A stretch of 64,000 nucleotides of DNA from Arachis hypogaea. Lineage: Eukaryota; Streptophyta; Magnoliopsida; Fabales; Fabaceae. The position numbers and the translations under genes were made by a program. Positions 1 to 11,373 of the stretch are shown here, in pieces; position 1 is the stretch's first letter, and each line of letters starts with the position of its first letter. The notes beneath the pieces were generated by a model, which saw only the letters and a list, made by a program, of their open reading frames with translations, did not search any database and was not told the origin of the DNA. The DNA lies in assembly GCF_003086295.3 (NCBI RefSeq), contig NC_092048.1:37510425-37574424 (forward strand), written 5' to 3'.

Positions 1-3
1 ATA

Positions 4-367
4 TACCAAACTTCTTTAATGTTTAATTTAATTAATTTTTATTTTTAACCTTGAAATAAATCTTAATTTTATCTTTCAATAATATCAATTTTTTAAGATA
101 GATAATTATTCAATTTATTTTTTTGATTTTAATCTTATTAAAAATAAATTTACTTAGAATAAAATTAATGTGATTAATAATAAAATTAAACAAATAAATT
201 TATTTAGAATGAGTAATGTGATTAAGAATAACTAACTTAGATGTGATTAAAAAAATAATTGAATAATTATGTACGGTAAAAAGTTAATATTATTGAAGAA
301 TAAAAATAAAACTGATTTCAAAGTTAAAATAAAATTTATTTAAGTTAAACATTAAAGAAATTTGGTA
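4..367. repeat. Imperfect long palindrome (MITE-like)
   Basis: The two ends are inverted copies of each other: the left starts TACCAAACTTCTTTAATG and the reverse complement of the right starts TACCAAATTTCTTTAATG. Similarity continues for well over 100 bases inward. The inner part (AATAATATCAATTTTTT, ATTATTCAATT, TTTAGAAT blocks) resembles the inner part of the palindrome at 48108-48971, so both may belong to one family. There is no coding content. A target duplication could not be judged because the window starts at the element. Confidence 0.6.
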
Positions 368-444
368 AATTAGAGACAAAAAATATGATTTATACTTTAT
401 TATATATGTATCACAAAAATAACCCCTTAATCACAAATAAAAAA

Positions 445-762
445 TAGGTTTAATTACTCTTTTGGTTTCTATAGTTTCGTGAAATTTTCAATTAGGTCCC
501 TATACTTTTTTTTTCTTTTTAATTGGGTCCTTGCACTAATTTTTTTCCAATTAAATCCCTCTTAGTAGTAGTTGGCTTAATTTTATAGGGACCCAACTAA
601 AAAAAAAAATTGGTACAGAGACCTAAATAAAAGAAAAAAAAAGTGTAGAGACCCAATTAAAAAAAATTTTGATGCAAGGACTCAATTAAAAGAAAAAAAA
701 AGTATAAGGACCTAATTAAAAATTTTACAAAACTATAAGGACCAGCAGAGTAATTAAACCTA
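445..762. repeat. Palindromic MITE-like repeat, 318 bp
   Basis: The left arm begins TAGGTTTAATTACTC and the reverse complement of the right arm begins with the same 15 bases. The arms stay alike across about 150 bases each, including AATTAGGTCCCTATA-type blocks. The whole unit is one large imperfect hairpin with no ORF. The flanks are A-rich, so a target duplication cannot be called. Confidence 0.7.
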
Positions 763-2611
763 AAAAATAATGAACCACTATACTTGCACAACATTCTAGA
801 AATCTTGCTTCACCAACACTTACCTATTCAAACTCCATAAAAAAAATTTTCCATCAAACTGAGAATAAAGTAAAACCTTTGTTAGAAAACTAACATTATA
901 GAGAGAGTAAATAAGTAAGCAAACATCTAAAATAACCCTTAATCCATGTGAAACCATAGCACTAAAAAAGTAACACTAAAAAGCAAATAATCAAAGAAGT
1001 CTTGTCTCTATTCAACTTGATAATTACAAATAGTTCAAATTGCACAGTCTCTGTTTTACTTGTTGCTCATAAAAGATAGCGTTTTTTATGGTCTAAATTG
1101 TTTCAAAATCCAAATTCATTAACATGATAATCAAAAAAAAAAAAACAAAGAATAAATTGAAACAGGGGTGACATCTTTGACAACAACTAAGTACATTATT
1201 TTCTTGACCTCAACCATCATTGCATCTGTAGCTGTATCTGATCTAGATTTTGAAATTTCATCACATATAACAAATTAATAGTCACAGAAGATCTAAAAGG
1301 AGAAAAATTAAAGTTTTAACCTGTGAATTACAGAACCATTTACGACAACACTTTCAGTTGCAATTCGTTTGTATATGTCTAAAATTCTAAACAGCAAAAC
1401 AAAAACAACAAAAACAAAATGAATACTTGAAGCAATAAGAAAAAAAAGAAAAAAGAACACAAATGTAGAATAAATAACTTTAAATTAAATTAAATCCAAG
1501 TAGTGGCAATAGAAATATAAAGAAACTGCACATTGCAGCATTCAATTTGTCTTTTTTCTATCATTCACGCCAAATTTGGAAGACCAGACAATACTAATTT
1601 GGCCGATGACCAAACGTAACTTCATTGTCTCCTTATCAATATTACTTTTCTAATTGTTTGTTCTTTTTTCTTTTAGGTCACGTGAATTAAGTTATCTTAT
1701 AAACTTGGCAGTCTATACATTTTCTGATTTGCCTACACAAAAAGTGACCTAATTAATACTTTAAAATGTTAATTTCCAACATTAAACAGAGAATAGATAG
1801 AGGAATATTATTAAAACGTCACAACTAAGATTACCTGTACTAAGATTTCAATCCTAAAATGATTTGAGTTTTCCTCAGCCGCTTATGATACTTTGAGAGA
1901 GTAACTTCAAACCACCAAAAAGCTTGTCTCTAGTGGGCTCCTCTCTTTTGTTGCATCATTCCATAGGTGTCATTGGCGAGGATAGAAAATTGCTGCCAGC
2001 TCCACCATTGCCAACATCGACATCTCCTAATCTCTCTTCTTCAAGTGCGGCATGCTATTCTGAAGATATTAATACGAAAAGCCATATTCAATTCAATTAG
2101 CATTTTCAACCAATCAAACAATAGAATAAAGTGTGGGTGAGCGAGAGAACTAACCATCCATCATTGGCAGCACCCACCAGCGAAGGAACGATTGCAACGC
2201 CATTCTGCAGTGGACACAGCTCTGTGGATCCAACAGCAGTCGTGGGCTCCATCACCGCCGTCGTCTCATTCCTCTTTTCTCTGTCGATCTAGCCTCATTC
2301 TCTGTGATTGTCGCTATCGTTGCCACCCTCTTCTTCATCTTTCGTCATCCTTTCTTTCTGCACCGTCGTTTTTTTCTTTGCGATGTCAACCACCTTTTTT
2401 TTTCCGTCGTTCTTCACCGTTGTTTTCTTCCGTTGTCCTTTCTTTTTTAGACCGTCATTTTCTTTTTTCGTCACCACCCTCTTCTCTGTGGCCGTCATTT
2501 TCTTTCTTTTTTTTTCATTATCCAACTACTCTCCCTACCAAGAGTTGGAGCTCTGTGGCTTCTCCTGTTTTAAATTTTTGTGGCAAATTTTTTTGCATAT
2601 GACACCAAGTT
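763..2611. other. Intergenic, AT-rich, no supported gene
   Basis: No long ORF with recognisable product. Short minus-strand stretches near 1170-1390 and 1940-2050 read as open, exon-like peptides beside AG/GT dinucleotides, but I could not assign them. From about 2190 to 2600 the + strand is very T/C-rich, and its two overlapping ORFs are low-complexity. Confidence 0.5.
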
Positions 2612-3139
2612 TGGTGTAACACTGGGTTATGAAACTTAGGGAAATTTTACACTCTTGTGACGGTGGTTAGGTGACGGAGAGAAATTCAACGGTCCAATTT
2701 TTTGCAGGTGAGAAGGGACACAAATCGGACCGTCCGATTTGTGATAGATGGATGGCTGTGTGCAAAGAAATCGGACCCACCGATTTCATGTACGGAGATG
2801 AATTTTTTTTGGCCCAACGAAATCGGACCCACCGATTTCAACGCTTCTGGACCAAAATTTTGCAGGTCACTAAAATCGGACCCAGCGATTTCTGGGTTTC
2901 CAATTTTTTTGGCAGGCCGTTCACTAATCGGACTGTCCGATTTTAATGTTCAAAAAAATTCGAATCACCAAGAAAGCGGTCGGACGGTCCGATTTCAGTT
3001 TCATATATATATATATATATATATGCCGAACTCAGCAAAGTTACGGAGTAATGGCAGAAACTTCCAGTGCACCCCTGACCCAGACTTATCTCCAAACATA
3101 ACGGTCCCAAATAATAACATTATGTGTTACTTCACGTAC

Positions 3140-3561
3140 CTCTGAATCTGAATATCATCAACCAACACTAAACGATCCTTCAATCCTCGAAACCACGTCA
3201 ACTTGATGGAACTTCCCCTACAATCTGCCTTCCTAGGTGCAACACTAAACTGATCCAAGCACTCAGCCTCTAACGTCTCATAACTACTGGGTGTCGGTCC
3301 TATGACTGGCAAACCATTCATTGGAAGACCAAGAATTATCGCCACGTCCTCCAGCGTCATAGCACACTCACCAACCGAAAAATGGAATGTGTGAGTCTCA
3401 GGGCGCCATCTCTCGACCAGAACATTAACCAATGCCGACTGACATTAGACAACTCCAATCTGTAAAACGTGATAAAAGTTGGTGTCCCATAAATGTCCCT
3501 CCACTATTTGATTGTATAGATCCGGCGACAAATAGTGGTCACATTGCAACATCCGTGAATC
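3140..3561 (-). pseudogene. Plant mobile domain (MAIN-like) exon remnant
   Basis: On the minus strand the translation contains LVERWRPETHTFHF followed by GECAMTLEDVAIILGLP, the signature of the plant mobile domain found in MAIN/MAIN-LIKE proteins and in transposon-encoded proteins. The exon appears to start after an acceptor (TTTGTAG, next to 3561) and end at a donor (AG/GTACGTG, next to 3140). The open part 3127-3432 is preceded in frame by one stop codon, with mobile-domain-like sequence continuing upstream (DLYNQIVEGHLWDTNFYH). No flanking exons are recognisable, so this is a fragment. Family call is fairly sure; function is not inferable. Confidence 0.7.
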
Positions 3562-3636
3562 CTACAAAACGTAGACATAGACCACATTAAACAAATGTAA
3601 CCTTCTTTAATTAACAAATTAAATTTAACAGAATCA

Positions 3637-3715
3637 TAACAACAACGACAACAACAACAACGACAACAACGACAACGACAACAACGACGACGACGACGAC
3701 AACAACAACAACAAC

Positions 3716-3762
<47 letters not shown>
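3637..3762. repeat. Compound triplet microsatellite
   Basis: A run of CAA/CGA triplets changes into about 15 AAT/TAA triplets. It lies next to the mobile-domain exon inside the TIR element. The minus-strand ORF across it (runs of Tyr, Cys, Arg) is only a translation of the repeat. Confidence 0.9.
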
Positions 3763-3765
<3 letters not shown>

Positions 3766-3894
3766 TTAATACTAATAATTAATTTCTTTATTATCACACA
3801 CGTATAAATAACAATTTATAATAATTAATTTATTACATCACACGTATAATAATCTTAATTTATTATCATACATCCATAATTTTAATAAAAATTA

Positions 3895-4450
3895 TTACTA
3901 CACTAATCTCTAACATTATCACTATAATTAATTTATTACTACTTATATCTAAAATTATCGCTATTATTTTAATTAAATCAAAATATTTAAAAATTATAAC
4001 TACACTAATCTCTAATATTATCACCATAATAAATAATTAATTCTAAAATTATCGCTATTATTTTAATTAAATCAAAATATTTAAAAATTATAACTACACT
4101 AATCTCTAATATTATCACCATAATAAATAATTAATCTCTAAAATTATCACTATTATTTAATTAAATCAAAATATTCAAAAATTATAACTACACTAATCTC
4201 TAATATTATCACCATAATAAATAATTAATCTCTAAAATTATTACTACTATTTTAATTAAATCAAAATATTTAAAAATTATTACTACACTAATCTCTAGTA
4301 TTATCACCATAATAAATAATTAATCTCTATCATTATCACTATTATTTTAATTAAATCAAAATATTTAAAAATTATTACTACACTAATCTCTAACGTTATC
4401 ACTATACTACTAATATCTAACATTATCACTATTATTTTAATTAAATTAAA
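3895..4450. repeat. AT-rich minisatellite, about 95 bp unit, ~6 copies
   Basis: The phrase TACACTAATCTCTA recurs at about 3899, 4001, 4095, 4189, 4284 and 4379, a spacing of 94-102 bases. The rest of each unit (TATTATTTTAATTAAATCAAAATATTTAAAAATTA, here in two halves of one motif) is nearly the same in each copy. Confidence 0.9.
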
Positions 4451-5047
4451 ATATTTAAAAATAAAAACTTACATAATTAGGATGATCAAGATAATTAGTA
4501 ATGTGAAATTCTGGACGATTGACGTCTTTTATTCTTTTTCTTCAACATTGTTAAAAGCTAGTGATCCATTTTTTTTTTTTTCAAATTGATTATGCATCAA
4601 TGGAGGCTGAAAGTGAAGGTGGGGTGAGGGTGGGGTTTGGGGAAGAAGAACGAAAGTGAAATGAGGGGGGTATTCTTTAGATGGTATGTATACAAGCTCT
4701 GGACCCACGGGTTGATGCATGTTTGACACGTGGCTGGAGGGTACAAATCGGATGGTCCGATTTGTGTACCTGCCTAGCCTCTAATCGAAGCGTCTGATTA
4801 CTGTTTTTTAAATCGGACCGTCCGATTTTTTGATCCCAGCCGTCACACTCACATGAAGCACCTTGCATTCCCATATTCCAGTTTTACACCATCTTTCTCC
4901 CAATATCAAAAATAAAAATGTGAATTTTTGTATGACAAATTTGAACAAACTAATATATATATGAGGACAGTTGTAACAAAATAATTTAAAATTTAAAATT
5001 AAATTAAAATTCCGTAAACTAATATATATTAATAGATTTTCCACTTA

Positions 5048-5505
5048 CGCAATGTTTGTTTCAAGGGAATTTGGGGGGAAGAAAACAAAGGAAAAGAAAA
5101 TGGGTGAAAAATTAAAATTTCTTCCGTTTGGATCACCAAAGAAAACTAAGAGAAAATGTACAACCAAATATTTTCTCTTCTCCTATGAGATGAAAACAGA
5201 TAAAAAAAGGAATAAAAAAGATACAATTACATATTTACCCTTTATTAAAAAAATAATTTACATACACTAGTATATTATAATTTATATATAATATAAAAAA
5301 GGATATTAATGTAATTTCACTTGGTTATGATTTTCTCTTTTTTTTTTATTTTTTCTTTCATCCAAACAAAAATTTTATTTTCTATTCATTTTCTTTTCAT
5401 CCAAACAACATAAAAAAATTAACTTTTTCTTCTATTTTTTTCCTCTTATTTTCTTTTTTTCCATTTTCTTTCTTTTAATTTTCTATTTTATATCCAAACA
5501 GTCTC
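5048..5505. mobile_element. Tourist-like MITE (Harbinger type), probable
   Basis: TTA lies on each side (5045-5047 and 5506-5508). The left end reads CGCAATGTTTGTTT and the reverse complement of the right end reads GAGACTGTTTGGAT, a loose match to the TGTTTG core seen in Tourist elements. The interior is A/T-rich with many AAAGAAAA/TTTTCTTT blocks in inverted orientation. The weak terminal match lowers confidence. Confidence 0.5.
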
Positions 5506-5508
5506 TTA

Positions 5509-6640
5509 GGCTGCGTTTGTTTTTAGAGACAGCACACTGAAACAGAGACAATAGGACGGAGACACTAAAAATTATCTTTTGTGTATTGTGTTTGGATACG
5601 ATGGACAAGACACTAATGTAATGTCTAGTATTATGTTTGGATACACATGGACAAGACTAAAATATTATATGAAATGACTAAAATAGCCCTGTGATTCCAA
5701 ATTTTCTACATCAATACAAATTAATTTAATAAAAAATGAGAGTACGTAGGAGTACAGACAGAACTTGAAAAAAATATTTGAAGAGGCAAAAAATTTTAAT
5801 AAAAAAATATATTAGTATTTATATTAAAATAAAATTTATAAATATAATTATTTTATTTTAAAATTTATTATTAATATGTAGGAATACATATGGTTAAGAT
5901 TAACAAAAAAAATAAATTTGAGTTTGATTAATAAAAAATTTTGTTTAAGTTAATAAGCCAAATTAATTTTAAATAAAAAATTAATTTTAAAAAAAATCCA
6001 TTTTTACATGAAAAAACAATTAGTTTTTGCATATAAAAATTTATTTTTATTTAAAAAAAACTATTTTTTTATCTAAAAACTGATTTTTCTTTATAAAAAA
6101 CTGATTTTTCTTTAAATTATATAAAATCAATTACAATTTATAAATTATTTTTTAACATTTTAAAAGATCAATTTTACTTTTGCTAATATTTATCTTTCAA
6201 AAATTTTAAGATTAATTATTTTTGTTATTATTTTTATTACAAATCAAATAATATAATATAAGGTTAAAATGGTATTGAAGTAAAACGATAAAAAAAAAAG
6301 AATTATCTACCCGCAATAAAAAGTTCTACAGAAAGGAGAGAGTACCTGGAAAAGAAAGAGATAGAGAAAGAACAGAAAAAAAAAATATCTCTGAACAACG
6401 CAATAGAAAAAATAAGAAGGGGTTATAGTGGAAAAAAAGGAAAACAAAATTTATAAAATTGTCTGTGTCCACTTTTTTAAATTCTGTGTCCATCGTTGTC
6501 CTTCGTGAAAGAGTGGACACAAAAGTATAAAAAATTGTCTCAAAAATAATATATCCACTGTCTATGTCTCTGCTTCCAAACACTTTTTAAATAAGTATTG
6601 TCCATGTCTCCGTGTTCTGTCCCTGAAAACAAACACTACC
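5509..6640. mobile_element. Non-autonomous PIF/Harbinger-like element, 1.13 kb
   Basis: Terminal inverted repeats are GGCTGCGTTTGTTTTTAGAG on the left and GGTAGTGTTTGTTTTCAGGG on the right (reverse-complemented). Both sides have TTA (5506-5508 and 6641-6643), the target duplication typical of PIF/Harbinger and Tourist elements. Subterminal blocks about 'GGACAC/GAGACA' are also inverted. No transposase ORF is visible, so it is non-autonomous. Confidence 0.75.
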
Positions 6641-6643
6641 TTA

Positions 6644-7804
6644 GTGTTTTCATTTTGGGCTGGACATTTAGATTTTGGTAAGTGCTAGCATGATGAAGGA
6701 AACATTTTTTCTCATGTGAGGAAGTGTCGTGGAATGGCGTAGCGTCACGCGCAATCATTGTCTGCAAACACTGTCTAACATTGCAGCGGATGGTTGGTTA
6801 ATTAGGGTAGTTTGGTATTGTTTTAATGAAGATGAAGTTTTGGGCTTTATGACATATTCTTGGAAGATGTTTTAATTAGGGAAGTTTGGTTAACTATGAA
6901 GATGTTTTTATGTTTTATGTTTTATTGACCGCGGAAGTTTGGGTTTTTTCTTTTTTTGGGGTGTTATATCTTTTCTGGATTGTAAGACTTTTATTGGAAG
7001 GCAAATAATTGCCAAAGAAAAAGAAAAGAAAAAATAAATAAATAAATATATTTAGGGGTTTAGAAAAGAAAAAAGTATTTAGCCATTTAGGGTTATTTGA
7101 ACACTTAATTAGAAGAAAAGTTATACAAAATGTATTTATTAGTACTTTATTATATATTATATATATTAGTTAGGATTTAGGATTAAGAAATTAGTGTTTA
7201 AAGTTAATAGAATAAAGTGTAGGATTTATGATTTAGGATTTATGAATTAGTATTTATGGTTAAGAATTATTTATTTAATATTTTTTATTTAGGAGTTAGT
7301 ATTTAGTGTAATGAATATTTGTTATATTTGATTTTAAATTTAACTAAAACCAGTAATATATATTAAGTACGTAAGATGAAAATAAGTGTATTCATATAAT
7401 GTGCTTATATTGTTAATGCTGTGTATTTCCTTTTTGAAAAAAAATTGCTTTATAATTATTGAATAATAATGAAAAATTAAGAAAAAATTTGTATAAATTA
7501 AATAATTTGAGAAAAGTAATGTAAAAGTTTGAATTTGTAATTTAAAAATAAAATAAATTAGATTGTTTTTAGTAAATTAAAAATGTCGTAACTATGATTT
7601 AGTTTATGTTTTTCACTTTTTTGAGGGTTTAGGATTTAGCAGAGTTGATGTTAGTTTGCAATTTTTGAAATTAAGAAGATAAAAAAGTAACGGTTGACAT
7701 AAATTAAAGATGAATAAAAAGTTGGGTGGGTGGGAAAAGGTATATTTGGTGGTGTCAAAAGTTTATTTGAAAAGAATTAGGAAAAATGGTGAGAAAACGT
7801 TTGA
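6644..7804. other. AT-rich spacer with degenerate TTTAGG-type repeats
   Basis: No gene is supported. Around 7060-7320 there are scattered TTAGGGTT, GGATTTAGGATT and ATTTAGTGT phrases that look like decayed simple repeats rather than a telomere array. Confidence 0.5.
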
Positions 7805-7859
7805 AATAATAATAATAATAATAATAATAATTATTATTATTATTATTATTATTATTATT
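7805..7859. repeat. (AAT)n(ATT)n inverted microsatellite
   Basis: Eight or so AAT/ATA triplets are followed directly by about ten ATT triplets, giving a perfect hairpin-forming tract. The ORF through it is a poly-isoleucine artefact. Confidence 0.95.
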
Positions 7860-8112
7860 GATGGTTTTCTTTTAACAATCTTTTTTTTTCTTTTGGTTAG
7901 GCATGGTGGAGTATAGGATGCTCAGTTAGCCCCATACATCCACAAATGAAGAAAAAAAAAAAAATCTTACATAACAAATCTAGTTCATCCTCACTTTGTT
8001 TTTCAAAAAATGACATGTGGAAGACCTAAAACCAACCCCCTCCCCCCTCCCCCTTTTTTGTTTTTTTTTTTGAGGAAATGGGAGTCAGGATCCCAAAAGC
8101 AAAACAAAGAAA

Positions 8113-9726
8113 CTAAAAGCATCTAAATAGAGGACTTGAAGCTATATATAAGACTAAAATATAAACAATCTCATAAGGGGCAGAATCAAAAGTGTGGCTG
8201 CCAAGAGGTAGTTGTTGACCTTTCTTCACTAAAGTATTCGCGAAAAAAATTGCCTCACGAGAAATGTGATTCCATAACACCTTAGGCATACGACTAGCTT
8301 GAATCTTAATCTCCTCAATAAGAGGGGAGCAGGGATGGGTACCTGGACAACCGTGAGTTATAAAATTAAGAGTCGTAGTAGAGTCTGACTCCACAATCAC
8401 ATAAGGTGGTCTAAAGATGCAGCAATTTAAAGACAAAAAATTATTTCTCAGAGTTCTGCATGCATAATGGAGCAGCTTCCAAGGTTATAAGAAAAACCTT
8501 TAACAAAACTTTCGAGATAATTTTTAATGATCTCACCGTACGCTGCATTATTAGTAGAAGCCATACAAGAATCATTTACATTCAACTTGATAGCATCATC
8601 ACTCGGAGATTTTCAAGTAATTAATTGATTATAATTAGTATTATGCGCATTAAGATGCACTTTGGTTCTTGAAATACGAAGGATCTTATCAACTCTCACT
8701 CTAACTTGAGCTAGTGCAGAAGCTAAGGGAGTAATTTCCCTCAAATATTAGTTTATTACGAAAGAATCAAAGAGAATATGTTATCACTCCAAAAAGGCAT
8801 TGCCAATTTCTTGAATTAGAAAGATTTGATTTCATCCGGTCCTAAAGATTTGAGTCAAAGAAACTTTGTTTCCACACTGGTGGCAGCAAGGCGTCCCAAA
8901 CTCTTGACGCAAAATCACAGTCTCTAAGCATATGAAGGATCGTTTCGCTATAACTATTGCATCTAGGGAAAGACGATGAGGCTGAAAGGTGGCGTCGTTC
9001 TCTCTGCACATTGGTTAATATAGCATTGTTAGCAACTAACTATAGAAAGGATCGCATACGTTTAGGCCCTCTCCAATACCGAACCAGGTTTAAAATTCTA
9101 TTAGATGGTGGGAGAGCGTGACAAAGAGCTTGATAAGACTGTTTAAGATTGAATGAGCCATCCAGAGACAACATCCATGCTACATGATCAGGTTTCCTCC
9201 ATGGAGATTGGAGAGTAATAGCAGCAATCTTTTTGACCACATCTTCTGGTAGCCAACTACAGAGCTTGTTTTGTTGTTCAAGTCCAGTTGCCTGAAACAT
9301 CAAGAAAGTCCATCAGAGAACTAGACTTATCAATGAGAGAGTTATTTACCTGCTAAGCATATTGCTCCAATTTGTCCAAATTAGAGATCTTATTGTGATT
9401 CTAGAACTTAATCTCAAAGCCATTCCAATGCGCCAAATATAATTCTGTTGAACATTTTCCCAAGACTTGCATATACCTTTCCAAAGGTTTGAGCTATTAG
9501 GTTTTCGCTCAACATTAGGAATGATGTCCTTCTCGACTCTATATTTAGATCTGAGGATCTTAGTCAATAAAGAGTCTCTTTTTTCAACTTGTACCCAATA
9601 AGCTTTCATCATAAAGGCACGGTTCATTTTGCTTACATGTTTAAAACCTAGGCCTCCTGATTTTTTGGGTTCGCAAGCTTTATCCCAGTTGATGAGATGC
9701 ACCTCTTTTGATTGATCAATATCACC
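8113..9726 (-). pseudogene. LINE ORF2 part 3: zf-RVT region and RNase H
   Basis: It starts with GDIDQSKEVHLINWDKACEP at 9729-9670, directly continuing the sequence broken by the CACTA element, followed by GGLGFKHVSKMNRAFMMKAYW. The 9040-9303 piece (HVAWMLSLDGSFNLKQSYQ) is the zf-RVT linker. The 8113-8436 piece (VIVESDSTTTLNFI, WNHISREAIFFANTLVKKG) is the C-terminal RNase H domain (RVT_3 type) of plant L1 elements. Frame breaks occur between pieces. Confidence 0.8.
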
Positions 9727-10441
9727 CACTACAAGAAAAATGCTAAATATTATCAGATTTAGCGGCAGATGTTAGCAGCGGATTTACCGGCAGATATGGC
9801 AATAAATTCGTCAAATAAAAAGGTTACCGTCGGATTTGATATTTCAACGGTAAATTCTCCAGTAATAATTGGAGAAAAAACAAGAAAAATTGGCGCCGAG
9901 ATTACCGTAGGATTTACCGTCAAATTTATCCGCTGATGAATCTCAAGTAATGGAACGCTGCAATGTATTATCCGTCGATAAATCCAACGGTAAACCTGAT
10001 CTAAATTCAAAATGCGCAGCCCTCTCCCCTCACTTTCGAGAACACCATTCTCTCTCCTCTATTCTCCTTTCTCTTCTCTCTCCCCTACAACATCCTCCAG
10101 AAGCACCTCCGGCCACCCTCCGCCAGCACTATTGACCTCCATTCTCCTCCGAAGTCTACGTCAAGTTGCTTGGATTGTGTTTCATTGCCTCAAACGGAGT
10201 TGCTCCATCTGTCTTCGCCACTGGTGGAAGAGTGTTGCTGCCGCTCCCTCTGGCACCGGAGCTGTGTCTCTCCTCCATCGTCCAGGTAGGTTGCTCTTAT
10301 CCCTCTCCCTATTCCATTCTGTTTTCATTTTTTTAAATAAAAACCCTAACCCCTTTTTTGCCCTAATACCCATTTTTGCCCTAATAGCATCTCGTCGCTG
10401 ATTATTCTTTTTCAGCCTCTGTTAGTTATTCTTCTTATTGC

Positions 10442-11168
10442 TAGGGATAACAACGAGGCAGGGCGGGGCGGGGGATACCTTCTCGTTCCCCGTCCCCGCC
10501 CCTAGATTTTGCTCTCTGTCCCCGCCCCAATCCCCGTCGTGGGGGAATATTGTCCCCCATCCCCGTTCTCCGCGGATCCCCATTCTCCGCGGAGCCCTAT
10601 TTTCTATCTTCCTATATTGATCATTTATATGAAATTTCTAATAAAAAATTAAAAAAATTTAAAAAATAAAAAATATTATTACAACATACAAGGACACAAT
10701 CACACAGCGGTGAAAAGGAGAAAGGACACCGCGATCAGAGACAATGAGGCGGCCTGGGGGTGATGACACGATGAGCACTGAGTAGGAGTGGCAAGGGGTA
10801 TGGTTGTGACGCTATGAAAGATTGGGATTTGCGAGTTCTAGCCTTTTGGGGTGACTGGGGAGTGGGACGACGCAATGTTATGGAGAAAAGAGAAGACACT
10901 TTTGAAATTAGGGTTAGATTTTTCAATATATTGTGAAATAACTAAAAAATTTATATTAGAAATAAATTATTAAGGGTATTTAAGTAAATTTAATAATTTG
11001 GATATTAGCGGAGATGGGGCAGGGATCCCCGCTCGGGTCCCCACGTCTGCCTCGAAAAAATTTTGGCCCCTATCCCCATCCCCACAGAGAAAATTTTTCG
11101 TCTTCGGGTCCCCATTTGGGGCGGTCCCTGTGGGAATCCCCACGATTTGGAGAGTTTTGCCATCCCTA
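10442..11168. mobile_element. GC-rich hAT-like non-autonomous element inside the CACTA
   Basis: The left end is TAGGGATAACAACGAGGC and the reverse complement of the right end is TAGGGATGGCAAAACTC, sharing TAGGGAT and CAA. Flanking 8-mers are CTTATTGC and CTGGTCGC, five of eight matching, consistent with an eroded hAT duplication. The ends are packed with GGGGCGGGG/CCCCGCCCC blocks while the middle is AT-rich. Elements with these 'GGGGACCCCG' ends are common in plants. No ORF of note. Confidence 0.65.
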
Positions 11169-11222
11169 CTGGTCGCCGATTCTTCTTGTTAATTGTTATT
11201 TTGTTATTGCAAAGATGATCAT

Positions 11223-11373
11223 TCTTGTAGTTATTGAATTTATTTGCTGTTATTGTCCTTGATTACTTAAATATTTTGCTAATAATTGTTCAGTTCTTGT
11301 AGTTATTGAATTTATTTGCTGTTATTGTCCTTGATTACTTAAATATTTTGCTAATAATTGTTCAGTTCTCGTA
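11223..11373. repeat. 72 bp tandem duplication
   Basis: TTCTTGTAGTTATTGAATTT and the following ~50 bases occur twice in a row with a period of 72 bases and one or two differences. A partial third copy (TTTGCTAATAATTGTTCAGT) is near 11455-11474. It lies inside the CACTA element. Confidence 0.9.

Larger units (their letters stand above)
2612..4891. mobile_element. TIR element carrying a plant mobile domain fragment
   Basis: Both ends share a short inverted repeat, TGGTGTAACACTGG on the left and TGGTGTAAAACTGG when the right end is reverse-complemented. Both sides carry several copies of an AAATCGGACCGTCCGATTT-type palindrome (for example 2721-2741 on the left; around 4744-4767 and 4810-4828 on the right). 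Between them lie a minus-strand plant-mobile-domain exon, a triplet microsatellite and a ~95 bp minisatellite. Plant mobile domain genes are known cargo or proteins of Mutator-like and related elements, so a MULE-type origin is plausible. I could not see a clear 9 bp target duplication, so the exact ends are uncertain. Confidence 0.5.

Noticed and set aside
2192..2619. Two overlapping + ORFs of 136 and 103 codons
   Set aside because: Translations of a T/C-rich tract (runs of Phe and Ser), no domain, and an opposite-strand Lys-rich ORF also exists.
3504..3797. Minus ORF with long Tyr and Cys runs
   Set aside because: Only the translation of the triplet microsatellite.
3640..4450. CRISPR-like array
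   Set aside because: Repeats are adjacent without unique spacers and the DNA is plant nuclear; it is a minisatellite.
7060..7320. Interstitial telomere array
   Set aside because: TTTAGG-like phrases are scattered and irregular, with no run of TTTAGGG units.
7710..7916. 68-codon + ORF with poly-Ile
   Set aside because: Caused by the (AAT)n(ATT)n tract.
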